DNA of 64,000 nt from Tetraselmis striata (lineage: Eukaryota > Chlorophyta > Chlorodendrophyceae > Chlorodendrales > Chlorodendraceae). Under the pieces are notes generated by a model, which was not told where the DNA came from, searched no databases, and saw nothing but the letters and a program-made list of their open reading frames with translations. This document shows, one piece after another, positions 55,715 through 64,000 of the stretch; within the stretch, counting starts at the first letter, position 1; every line of letters begins with the position of its first letter. The stretch lies in contig VCJN01003596.1 in assembly GCA_006384855.1 (NCBI GenBank), positions 186,001 through 250,000 on the forward strand, in the 5' to 3' direction. The position numbers and the translations under genes are program-made.

Positions 55715-56824
55715 TCAGTCGGAGTCTGAGTAGACTACGAGGCGAGCCCCCCCCGGTTCAGTGGCCCCGTAGGTGATGCCCATGCCAGGGGTGCCTTCGA
55801 GATGGCAGAGCACGCATGAGGTGGCAGGGTGTTCTGCGGGGCAGACTGAAACCTTCTGAGCACGCTGATAGCGAAGGCGAGGTCCAGTCCGGTGCACATC
55901 GTGACGAAGTTGACAGAGCCCAGGGAACCAGCACCGATACGGTTCATAGTCCTCTCGGGAGAGCGGGGCCTTGTCGGTGGCGCTGGCGCTGGCGAGATGG
56001 CGGCGATTGAAGGGATGGCTGGGTGCTGGATAGCGGCAAGTGCTGAGGTGGTGGCGGCAGATACGGGCTCCGGATGCGCGGGGGCGGCAGGCGGCGGAGG
56101 CACGGGCTCCGGCTGCACGGGGGCGGCAGGCGGCAGAGGCACGGGCTCTGGCTGCGCGGGGGCGGCAGGCGGCGGAGGCACGGGCTCCGGCTGCACGGGG
56201 GCGGCAGGCGGCAGAGGCACGGGCTCTGGCTGCGCGGATGCCGGCGTGCCGGATAGCGGCGGGCGCTGAGGTGGGGGCGGCAAGTACGGGCTCCGACTGC
56301 GCGGGCGGCGGCGGCGGCGGCGGAGGCACGGGATCCGGCTGCGCGGGGGCGGCAGGCGGCGGAGGCACGGGCTCCGGCTGCACGGGGGCGGCAGGCGGCA
56401 GAGGCACTGGCTCCGGCTGCACGGGGGCGGCAGGCGGCGGAGGCGCGGGCTCCGGCTGCGCCGTTTGGTGCTGGAGAGAGAGCCGGGGCAGGTCATGTGC
56501 CTGCAGACCCGCGCGGGCGGCGGCCGTGGCAGCATCGTGCGCGATGTCTCGCATCAGCGCGAGCAGCTGAGACTGCAGTTCGGCTGAGGCAGCTTGCTGG
56601 ATCTGCACGGCGTGCTGCGCCGCTGCAAAGCTGACTTGTCCCCAGGAGGCAGGGGATAGGGGGCCAAAGGATTGGCCGAGTGCGGGCCACTGGTAAGAGG
56701 ATCCGCCGGCGCCTGGCGGCGGCGGGGGCGGGCTGTCGGACATACAAACGCTCACGGAAAAACCGGGCGACATGGCCAGGAGAGCGCGCCGTGCAGGCGG
56801 GCGCGGCGCATCGAGACGGAGCAC
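55715..56824 (-). CDS. Gag-like / truncated pol fusion ORF of copia element B
   Basis: A 369-codon open frame. The N-terminal part (PGFSVSVCMSDSPPPPPPG, then SWGQVSFAAAQHAVQIQQAA) is probably Gag. The middle is a run of about ten near-identical Pro/Gln/Glu units (PVQPEPVPPPPAA-type) that slips into an Ala/Arg-rich frame part-way, a sign of frameshift. The end reads GMGITYGATEPGG and LVVYSDSD, the start of copia RNase H. The intervening integrase and most of RT are absent; the RT tail (SLGSVNFVTMCTGLDLAFAI) is readable in another frame. The mixed frame means the encoded protein is unlikely to match an ancestral one throughout. Confidence 0.5.
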   Translation of the reverse strand: MLRLDAPRPPARRALLAMSPGFSVSVCMSDSPPPPPPGAGGSSYQWPALGQSFGPLSPASWGQVSFAAAQHAVQIQQAASAELQSQLLALMRDIAHDAATAAARAGLQAHDLPRLSLQHQTAQPEPAPPPPAAPVQPEPVPLPPAAPVQPEPVPPPPAAPAQPDPVPPPPPPPPAQSEPVLAAPTSAPAAIRHAGIRAARARASAACRPRAAGARASAACRPRAARARASAACRPRAAGARASAACRPRASGARICRHHLSTCRYPAPSHPFNRRHLASASATDKAPLSREDYEPYRCWFPGLCQLRHDVHRTGPRLRYQRAQKVSVCPAEHPATSCVLCHLEGTPGMGITYGATEPGGARLVVYSDSD

Positions 56825-56850
56825 ACAGCGGGAAGCGACGCTGTGAGGCT

Positions 56851-56867
56851 AGGAGGGCACCATAACC
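56851..56867 (-). promoter_or_regulatory. Primer-binding site of copia element B
   Basis: Directly inside the 5' LTR. GGTTATGGTGCCC differs by one inserted T from the complement of the conserved initiator-tRNA anticodon-loop sequence, consistent with priming from a tRNA half. Confidence 0.55.
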
Positions 56868-57061
56868 TCTTATAGCCCTGGTGCAGGGCACGGGCGTAGG
56901 CCCCTGACGAGGGGCAGCCGAGTGGGAGGGGCAGGAGGATGCGGTGAGGTTAAAGGAAGTGTGTGGCGCCTGCAGCGCCCGCGCCGCCATGTAGCGGCGC
57001 GCGCGCCTGGCGGGCGCCCAGGATACTGCTATCGCTGCGCTAGTACTACTGTACTATAACA
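56868..57061 (-). repeat. 5' LTR of copia element B
   Basis: 194 bp, identical to 55350-55543. Would carry the element's promoter. Confidence 0.9.
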
Positions 57062-57066
57062 TCACG

Positions 57067-57595
57067 CGGTACGTAATGTACGTTTATAACAGTTTTATCA
57101 AGTTCCACTCTGTCAATGACACAGCGGAGCGGTTAAAAACCGTGAAACCCGTACTGGTACGTTTACGCGCGAGTGCTAATATACCGTACAAGCATGAACC
57201 TGGTACGATGACGATGCGCACTACCACCGGTATAGCACTTATTGTAGTCGCTATAAATGATACAGTCGCTATGATATGAAAAATATAAACATGACACATA
57301 AACCCGTAGCAGGGGCTACACACATATATTAGGATAGTCAGCATGTAGCGACGCTAAATGTTTTGGTATATTTACATCGGGGCTTTCACAAAAACGCTAA
57401 ATGTTTCGCGAGTCTTGTATCCACTATACTGTACATACTGATATGTAGTCCTGCAGTATATCGCGCATATATGTAAATGCCCGTAGCCGGTAGTACATAC
57501 CAGTAGTATATACCCGCATGCAGCGTAGAGCCGTAGTAGATACGGACTGGGAACTGTGTACTGGTATTAATGATAGTACTGTACTGCAAATTGAG
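57067..57595. other. Unassigned AT-richer stretch
   Basis: No gene or repeat recognised between the copia insertion and the RT-less element. Confidence 0.4.
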
Positions 57596-57623
57596 CATTT
57601 CAAAGTTGAGTCTGGTTTTGCCA
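57596..57623 (-). repeat. B2, right terminal short repeat
   Basis: 28 bp identical to B1 at 57901-57928. On the minus strand it starts TGGCAAAACCAGACTCAACT. Confidence 0.85.
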
Positions 57624-57716
57624 AAAAGGTCGCGCAGGCTGTTTTACACGGTCAAGAGCCGAAATTGGCAGGAAGGTTTAGCGAAAAGCGTGGAGGGAAA
57701 ACGGAGTCAGGGGGGG

Positions 57717-57902
57717 CGCTGCGTGGAACGCAGCGAAAACTGGAAGATGGCAGGCTCAGCTGTTCTGGCTGCTTTTATGTCTACTCGTGCTGCACCCAAC
57801 AAGGGCGCAACAACAGTTACTAGTTCCCGTACCACTGCGCAGCACTTGTAGCTGAAAAGCGGTTAGGTCAAGGATGGAAACCCCATAAACTAGTTTAGAT
57901 CA
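57717..57902 (-). repeat. A2, internal copy of the 186-bp repeat
   Basis: Identical to 60633-60818. Ends in the hairpin CGCTGCGTTCCACGCAGCG, followed on the minus strand by a run of seven C. Confidence 0.9.
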
Positions 57903-57928
57903 TTTCAAAGTTGAGTCTGGTTTTGCCA
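57901..57928 (-). repeat. B1, internal copy of the 28-bp repeat
   Basis: Directly abuts A2, sharing its last two bases, as expected of split direct repeats in circularising elements. Confidence 0.85.
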
Positions 57929-57981
57929 GTCTTGAGCGAACGGAGAGAGCGGTGGATTGACGGAGAAGGGGTAGCGCCAAG

Positions 57982-59113
57982 TCATGAAGGAGGCACTGGG
58001 AAGGCCACCGCTGCGGAGTCCTGTTGGACTTGGAAGTGGCGGAGGGGGGCGATGTGTCCAAAGAAGAACCACGCCCCAGGAGAAGGAAGAACGTTGGGGT
58101 CGATGTAGTCCAGAACGACATCAGAGTTAGTGGCCCAACCGCCCTGGTAGCGGATGTGGGACAGTGGCGCTCCAATGGCGTTTGCTGCAGAGGCTGCGCC
58201 CTTGCGTAGACTGTGTGAAGTCCAGGAAGTGCCAGCAGGGGGGGGCAGCGTTGACTAGGTTGACTGCTGTAGACAACCAGTCTGACATCGTAGTAGCAGT
58301 CCAAGGTTTCGACTGCTCAGCCACATTGACAGCCCAGAAGTTGGAGGTAGCCAAGCCAACAGTAACCAGGGGAACAGACTGGACGTTGTCGATGAAGTAG
58401 CGCAAGAGACGTGCCACTCGAGGGTGCTCGGACACTGGAAGGAGAAGTACGCGCAGGTCGTCAGGTCCCCGCCGGCCGGCGCGACCCTTCTCGCGGTAGA
58501 TCTGCAAGGTGATGTTGTAGGTGTCGACATGCACATCTTGCACTCGACAGGAGACGCCAGTAAGGCCCCTGGCAAAGAACAGGAAGTTGACAACCGAGGC
58601 CAAGAGGGCTCGGTAGTCGAGGTGGGACTCTGGGTAAGGAGCAGACACAATTAGCTCGGCCTTCGAGACGAAGCGGTAAGCTACATCCGCAGGCAGAGGG
58701 ACACGCAAAGGGGCAGCGTCCAGTCGACGCTGACGTAACATTAACCCACGTCTTGCCGAAGTGAGGTGTAGGCTGTCCTTGGCGATCGGGACGAGGTTGT
58801 GCAGCTCGAAGAAGGTGTTGATGGCAGACAGATAGGGCTGTAGCGACTTAGCTGCGATATGCCCTCGCTCCCCGATCCAGGCAACGTACCGAACAACAGT
58901 AGCAGTAGTCGCCTCTAGCGGGCTGATGTTCTCGGAGTCGTGGCAAAACTCAGCGAACTGAGCCAACCTGCCGGCGTAGCTCTTGAGGGTCTGAGCGCTG
59001 AGGGAGCTGGAGAGCAAGTCGAGCGTCCGCTGGCCTAGCTCGTCTGAGCCGAACGCGTCCTGTAGTCGAGATCGCAGTGACGCAGCCCACGGAGCGACAG
59101 CTGCGGGCTCGTC
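57982..59113 (-). pseudogene. Tyrosine recombinase of RT-less element copy 2, one frameshift
   Basis: The readable protein runs KRRTYVIDEPAAVAPWAASL, LSAQTLKSYAGRLAQFAEFC, SLQPYLSAINTFFELHN and YREKGRAGRRGPDDLRVLLL (beta-hairpin region), then in a shifted frame TSHSLRKGAASAANAIGAPL (arginine box) and GGWATNSDVVLDYIDPNVLP with the probable active tyrosine, ending at a TGA (57984-57982). The shift falls in a run of eight C (58238-58245); seven would restore the frame. The ATG used by copy 1 is missing because GTAAGTGCGTCGTTTTACTG is duplicated (59117 and 59159). A first Met at 59017 remains. Otherwise intact, so loss is recent. Confidence 0.8.
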
Positions 59114-59643
59114 GATTACGTAAGTGCGTCGTTTTACTGACAGAGTGCCACCGGCTGCCGTAAGTGCGTCGTTTTACTGGCAGCAGCGGTTAGGTTCCCG
59201 GCGGTTGGCCGGTAGTTGCTGGACGGGTTTGCAGTAGCTTCAGTACGGGTTTGCGGGGCTAGGTTCAGGTAGGCGGGCCGCCCCGCGCGCCCTTCGCGCT
59301 CATAGCGCCTGTCCCGTGCGTAACGTACACGCGCGAAACTTGGTCGTTGCGAACCGGTTGTAACTCGTAGTGTAACAACCGACGAACGCAGAGATGGGGT
59401 TGTAAGAAAGGCGGATGGTTGAGCCGCCATGTGCAGGTGTGCGGATGGTTGAGCCGCACTCGGCTGTAGCTGTAAGAAGCGCCGCACCGAGGAAGGTCTA
59501 AGTGAAGTCTGTAAGGTGGGGGGGTCAGGTCCTGACACAGGGCGCTCATCCCGCCGTTGAACTGCAAGGGTGCGTCTTGCGGCGGTCACCGAAAGGTGGC
59601 CTCGCAAGGCTCCTGCAGCTCCGACGAACGGCGCCCCACACCG

Positions 59644-60519
59644 TCACTCGTGCTCACCTTCGCGGCCACGTCCACGTCCGCCGCCACGTCCTCGCCCACG
59701 CCCGCGACCTGCAGCTGCAGCCGCCACTCGAGAAGTAGCGGTCGCCTTGGCACTGCTGGCGACGGTCGCCTCGAAGACACGACGCTCGTAGTCCCGCATG
59801 AGGTCCCCAAAGATCGCGGAACCCAGATGCTCCGAAGCAGGCTGAAAATGCTGGGCTCGCAGCACATCCAGAACACCTTGGTCACCGTGCACACGCTTGA
59901 TCTCATTGAGCTTCCGTAGGAAGGCCAGACGAAACCGAAACGCCTTGTCGATGGCCTCGGCGTGGTTCCGGGCTCTCGCGAGGTAGGGGGTGAAGTCTTG
60001 GTTAGTGGCGGGGACGTAAGGTAGCAGCTCGTCGAGCGCCACGAAAAGGGCGGCCATGTGGGCCCCGAAACACGACATCCACAAGTACTCCTCCTGGGCC
60101 GGCAGACGCCGGTCATCCTGCTTGAGGTACTCGTTCGTTAGGTCGGTGCTCAAAGGGAAAAGTCCAGGCACTCGGCTGACCGGTCGAACGGCCTCGTAAC
60201 CAGACTCTGCTCTCTGCAGTAGCTCTGGCACCGCGAGGTAATCATCCTCGGCACTCACGGATTTTGCTCCGACACGGCCGCTCTGGGCTAGCTCTAGCAA
60301 GTCGGGGCGCTCTGCGGCTCCCCCGCTGCCTGTCGGCTGTCTCGCGAAGCGCTGCCCTGAGCCGGAGCCATGTGCCCCTTCTCCATCAACAACGCGATCA
60401 CGAGCCGTCAATTGTGCCACAGCTGTAGCCAGCTCTCGCAGTAATGAAGACTGGGCCCTCATATCTGCGTTCAGCGACTGCAACGTCGGCTCAGCGACGG
60501 GTTCTTCTCCATCTGACAT
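59644..60519 (-). CDS. Gag-like protein of RT-less element copy 2
   Basis: An intact 291-residue frame from the ATG at 60519, matching the start used in copy 1. N-terminal half: helical (LQSLNADMRAQSSLLRELAT) followed by a Ser/Gly-rich linker. Middle: PELLQRAESGYEAVRPVSRV, LDELLPYVPATNQDFTPYLA and RLAFLRKLNEIKRVHGDQGV, conserved in copy 1. C-terminus: an Arg/Gly tail (GRGRGRGRGGGRGRGR) of RGG-box type, which in other proteins binds RNA or single-stranded DNA. No zinc knuckle. Position as first gene and basic tail suggest Gag; the family has no name known to me. Confidence 0.65.
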   Translation of the reverse strand: MSDGEEPVAEPTLQSLNADMRAQSSLLRELATAVAQLTARDRVVDGEGAHGSGSGQRFARQPTGSGGAAERPDLLELAQSGRVGAKSVSAEDDYLAVPELLQRAESGYEAVRPVSRVPGLFPLSTDLTNEYLKQDDRRLPAQEEYLWMSCFGAHMAALFVALDELLPYVPATNQDFTPYLARARNHAEAIDKAFRFRLAFLRKLNEIKRVHGDQGVLDVLRAQHFQPASEHLGSAIFGDLMRDYERRVFEATVASSAKATATSRVAAAAAGRGRGRGRGGGRGRGREGEHE

Positions 60520-60632
60520 AGTAACGCACGGACGTACGGACGAGAATATCACACTCGGATGGCGAGCCGGGTGTGGTCTTGAACAACCTGGGGTGACCTT
60601 GCTCGCAACGGGTTACGAGACAGTTTTTACAT

Positions 60633-60818
60633 CGCTGCGTGGAACGCAGCGAAAACTGGAAGATGGCAGGCTCAGCTGTTCTGGCTGCTTTTATGTCTAC
60701 TCGTGCTGCACCCAACAAGGGCGCAACAACAGTTACTAGTTCCCGTACCACTGCGCAGCACTTGTAGCTGAAAAGCGGTTAGGTCAAGGATGGAAACCCC
60801 ATAAACTAGTTTAGATCA
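60633..60818 (-). repeat. A1, left terminal 186-bp repeat of copy 2
   Basis: Identical to 57717-57902. Likely carries the element's promoter since it precedes the Gag-like gene by about 110 bp. Confidence 0.9.
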
Positions 60819-61415
60819 ATATATCGTTGCGCGCGCACCGCGCGTCGGCGCGGCCCGCGTCCCCTGCAGTACCAGGCGGTAACCGGTAGCGGCGCCCAAA
60901 CCCGCCCCGTCGGCAGGACAACTCGATCCGGATCCGTGCCCTCCGTAGGCATGCCGCAGCATGCACACGCGTATCTCTCACAAACACACGTCTGCGGTCG
61001 GCGGCAAGAGATAGCGCCAAGGCTAAGATAGCGTTGAAGCAAGCTGCGAATAAGCTGTCGACCGTGGCAGGGTATAGTGCTCGCGGATAACGTGCGGTGC
61101 CGGTGGCACGAGCGTGATCAGCGCCGTCAGTCCGTGCGATACCTGCCGTGGCAGTTGGTGACGCTCCGGCAACGACATCATTGCGCGCTTCTCATAGCAA
61201 ACATCCGGGAATACCCACTCGCCGCCTTCTCTTTACCACCCGCCTGGGCGGTGGATAGACTACGCAACTAAGCAAAATTTGTGGATACAGTCAGCGCAGC
61301 ACCCAGCTGAGGCTGCTGAGCTTACCCCGACTGGGTGGCCCGCCCGCCTGAGGGCCCCCGAGCCACGCTGTCCCCGGGCCGCGGCCTTTGCTGACGTATT
61401 TTCAAGGACGGCGAC
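60819..61415. other. Intergenic stretch upstream of membrane protein gene
   Basis: No gene recognised. Probably contains the promoter of the membrane protein gene; no specific site can be named. Confidence 0.4.
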
Positions 61416-63936
61416 ATGAATCCAAGACCCGCTACACGAGCGTTCGTGGCCGCGGTGACCCTGGTCACCGTGATAGCCGCGTGTGGCCTTGCTGGTACGA
61501 TTCCCCCGGCTACCTTTCAATACTCTGTGCTCGTCGCTGCCCTGCCGTTGCGCTCTGAGGCCGCCGTTGGCCCGCGCGTGGCTCCCTGTGTCGTCGTCCA
61601 ACACTATCCTCCCATTATGAACCCACCACCTACTGGGACTTCGACGTATAGCCGAAAGGTTTATCGCAGAGCCAAGCGTGTCGACCCGTGCTATTAATCA
61701 TTTGGCAGTTATCACTTGCAACCCGGCTACCACGCCGGCGCTGACTCTCGTTCCCCTTTCGCGAACAGTGCGTCGCTACCAGAGTTCTTCGCTGGCAAGC
61801 GCCCACGTCGACGTTGCTGGCTTCGGCGTGAAAGAGCTGAACAAGTTCTCCACAGAAGTCGCAGCGCTACTGCGCAGCAAGTCGGGGCGCGCTTCCGGCA
61901 GTGTTGCTGCCCGCAAGTCCGGCCCTCAGCCTACACTGTGGGCCAACTCTGTCGACTCCGTTGACCTCCGCCGGTCTCTCTACGAGTACGAGTATGAGTA
62001 CGAGTATGAGTACAGCGACTACGAGTCCAACGGCACCCCGCCACCTTTGCCAGGTCCGTCCGACGACGTTACGCCGACTCCAGACACCACCCCGGAAACC
62101 GATCCAGAGCCCACGCCGGATGCCACAACGGCGCTACCTTCTGAGGTTGACCCCGAGCCCACGCCGAACGCTACTCCGTCTCCTTCTGAAGGCACGGAGC
62201 CGACCCCGAGTCCTACCGACGCCACAGGCACAGAGCCGACCCCGAGCCCCACCGTGATGACAGGCACGGTCTACGACGGATACATCGGCAGCGCGGATAT
62301 TGTTTTGCAGACGAGTCAGGGGACCTCCTCCATCAGCACAACCGATAAGGCTGGCAAGTTCGATTTCGCGATGCCCGCCGAGGCCTCGGGTTTTCATGAC
62401 CTCGTCGCGAAGTCTGGCGGCCGCGACAGCTTCACGGGGCGGGTGTTTCCGTACTCTTTGGCGCTGCCTTTTGCTGAGCAGGTCTCTGGCAGCGAGGTGA
62501 CCATCAGTCCCTTCACCACACTGGCGTACTTCACGCGCTACGGCATGGCCTCCCCCACAACATCGCTGCCAGCTCTGATGAGCCGCGTTGCTGATTCTCT
62601 GGAGCTGACACTCCCGGAGGGCATGCAGCTCGCAGCATTTGATGCCATCAAGAACGTGGCCCGGAATGCAGCCCCTGGGGCACCTGGCCGTCTCGCAGCC
62701 ATCCGCAGCATGCTGGCAAGCAACAACATCATGTCGGTGGTGTCTACCACCGCCAGCCTGTACGGGTCCGTATGTCGGGTTCCCAGGGCTACTTCTGGCG
62801 ACTGGGCATTCAAAGCAGTTGCGGACAATGGCCCTGCAGTTGGCGCAAAGCTGATGCTCACGGACGTGGAGGCTGTTGCCGATATCATTGGCTCTGACTG
62901 GCTGATCGACCTTTGCTTGTCAGCGATCGACGCTAACCAAGCAGCGCGCAAGAGGTCTCTCCTGCAAGGCACGCGAGAGGAGATCACCGCCCAGCTCAAG
63001 AGCCACGCTGGCACAGTGGCCAAGGCGACCGCAGAGCTGAACCAGCGCATGGAGACTGCGGCTGCCAGCGACTCTGCAAGCTCTGAGGAGTTGATCACCC
63101 TGATCGCCACATACAGCTATGTGAGCCAGGGGAAGCTGTCGGAGGAGGTAGAGCATCTTGGCGCCGGTGACATCACGCCTGAGGTCTTTGTGGACACGGT
63201 AACTGGCACCAAGCTGGCTGCTGCTATCGCACTTGTAGAGCTGCCGGAGGACGCAATTAGCGCCATCAACGGCGTCGTTAAAGTCAATCTGGCCGGCGAA
63301 CCGGTCCCCACAGAGACCCCCATTGACCTTCCCGTGGTCGCGTCAGAGCCGCGCAAGTACAGCGCCGCTGAGATTGTGGGCATCTCCATTGGCCCGCTGA
63401 TCGGGGTCGCTGCTATCAGCGTGACTGTGTTCCTCGTGCTGATTCTGATGAAGCGCCGTGCTAGCCGCAAGGTGACAAACTTCAACAATGAAGACACTGA
63501 GACCGGCCTCATCGATAACGAGGAGGGCAGACCTACGGCCGACGCTGCCAGCCCTGCTCCTGGCGCTGATGAGAGCACCTACTACACCATGCCGGCACCC
63601 CAGCCCCCACGCAGCCCCGTGCGCTTCCCAAGCAAGAAGGACCCCCTTGCACCTGCTGCACCCCGCACCTCCAACACGGACCAGCAGGAGATGGACATCG
63701 TCAGCCAAGCAAAGAAGATGGAGCAGGAGCGCGCCCGCCAGGATTTTGAGAGCATTCTCAAGGCGCAGCAGGACTACATCTCCAAGGCCTCCGCTTCTGC
63801 CTCCAGTGGGACAGCCCCACCTGCGCCGCCAGCGATGCCTGCTCAGGAGGAGGAGCCGACACCGCCCCCACCCCCACCCCCGCCACCCGCAGTGGTGGAC
63901 GACACGCAGGATGAGCAGCCGCCTGCACCACAGTAG
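61416..63936 (+). CDS. Type I membrane glycoprotein-like protein (2 exons)
   Basis: Joining 61416-61494 and 61769-63936 gives 748 residues. Exon 1 supplies a signal peptide (RPATRAFVAAVTLVTVIAAC) and splices GCTG|GTACGA to GAACAG|TGCG in frame. Residues 98-107 are five Glu-Tyr repeats. About 115-190 is a Pro/Thr/Ser-Pro linker (PEPTPNATPSPSEG), likely glycosylated as in algal wall proteins. About 190-285 has GTVYDGYIGSADIVLQTSQG, STTDKAGKFDFAMP and TISPFTTLAYF, the pattern of repeat-carrying bacterial surface proteins. A helical region with KRSLLQGTREEITAQLK follows. A transmembrane helix (IGPLIGVAAISVTVFLVLIL) lies near 568-587, then a basic MKRRASRK stop-transfer. The cytosolic tail has an acidic, Pro-rich and coiled-coil part (MDIVSQAKKMEQERARQDFE) and a Pro run. 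A surface receptor or adhesin is plausible; function is unknown. Confidence 0.7.
61984..62013 (+). repeat. Coding GAGTAY microsatellite
   Basis: Five alternating Glu-Tyr codon pairs (GAGTAC/GAGTAT) inside the membrane protein gene, in frame and likely length-variable. Confidence 0.8.
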
Positions 63937-64000
63937 CGGCAAGCCTGCCATTCGGCATGTCCGGTTCGGTCACTTTGGGGTTGATGTCCGCGGCAGTTTT
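63937..64000. other. 3' flank of membrane protein gene
   Basis: Too short to show a polyadenylation signal; the window ends here. Confidence 0.5.

Larger units (their letters stand above)
55350..57061 (-). mobile_element. Non-autonomous Ty1/copia element B, recent insertion
   Basis: Two 194-bp LTRs (56868-57061 and 55350-55543) are identical in sequence and the element is flanked by a TCACG target duplication (55345-55349 and 57062-57066). Next to the 5' LTR the minus strand reads GGTTATGGTGCCC, close to the complement of the initiator-Met tRNA anticodon loop, the primer site used by copia-type elements. The inside has a gag-like Pro-rich ORF running straight into the C-terminal RT/RNase H end, with the rest of pol deleted. 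Element A has the same junction region, so they form a family of internally deleted elements that need enzymes in trans. Confidence 0.85.
57596..60818 (-). mobile_element. RT-less tyrosine-recombinase element, copy 2
   Basis: The layout on the minus strand is: A1 (60818-60633, 186 bp), Gag-like gene, recombinase gene, B1 (57928-57901, 28 bp), A2 (57902-57717, 186 bp), about 95 bp, then B2 (57623-57596, 28 bp). A1 equals A2 and B1 equals B2 exactly, giving the split-direct-repeat order A1-B1-A2-B2 of PAT/Ngaro-type DIRS elements. The 600 bp between the two genes hold no reverse transcriptase or RNase H. The identical repeats suggest recent mobility. The 3.2-kb size and gene content are shared with the decayed copy at 4431-7655, so the absence of RT is a family trait and not a local deletion. 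Confidence 0.85.

Overview
The window is nuclear DNA of a eukaryote, most likely a chlorophyte green alga. The evidence is a spliced mitochondrial succinyl-CoA ligase beta gene with eight exons, a TGTAA polyadenylation signal of the green-algal type, DIRS-like tyrosine-recombinase elements, a copia family with a primer site matching the anticodon loop of initiator tRNA, and a Pro/Thr-rich surface protein. The species cannot be read from the sequence. Only two ordinary host genes are convincing: succinyl-CoA ligase beta (21028-23271) and a type I membrane protein (61416-63936). Almost everything else is mobile DNA, its relics, or tandem repeats.

Layout. 1-3923: the end of a satellite with a 1520-bp unit. 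4.2-4.4 kb: a LINE fragment. 4.43-7.65 kb: a decayed element with split direct repeats carrying Gag and a tyrosine recombinase but no reverse transcriptase. 7.7-12.4 kb: a decayed DIRS-like element with Gag, RT-RNase H and recombinase. 12.6-13.4 kb: an unknown pseudogene. 14.6-15.8 kb: three tandem units, one with a long CA tract. 17.2-17.5 kb: a lone terminal repeat of the DIRS-like family. 17.8-20.3 kb (minus): a degenerate non-LTR reverse transcriptase. 21.0-23.3 kb: succinyl-CoA ligase. 24.3-26.1 kb: imperfect repeats of about 93 bp. 26.8-29.0 kb (minus): an unrecognised broken gene. 29.6-33.4 kb: a degenerate LINE.

35062-44400 is the most interesting object. It is a 9.3-kb unit bounded by inverted repeats, with two divergent intron-containing genes. 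The minus-strand gene reconstructs to an uninterrupted 956-residue protein of the DUF7869 type with a transposase-like RNase-H-fold signature. The plus-strand gene set encodes a basic Lys/Ser-rich region followed by an N6/N4-type DNA methyltransferase-like domain. The first intron of each gene is filled by the same 24-bp repeat, and related TTTTGTCC/GGACAAAA motifs lie near both ends.

44.5-47.7 kb: retroelement gag and LINE fragments. 48-53 kb: non-coding tandem repeats, a 401-bp foldback, tRNA-like repeats and a mariner-like transposase relic. 53.55-57.06 kb: two opposed non-autonomous copia elements, the second with identical LTRs and a target duplication. 57.6-60.8 kb (minus): the second, much better preserved RT-less recombinase element. 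61.4-63.9 kb: the membrane protein.

A recurrent theme is pure C or G tracts of 15-32 bp. Comparing paired element copies shows that at two sites they grew from runs of 7-8 to about 20. All family names come from recognising motifs by eye; nothing was searched.
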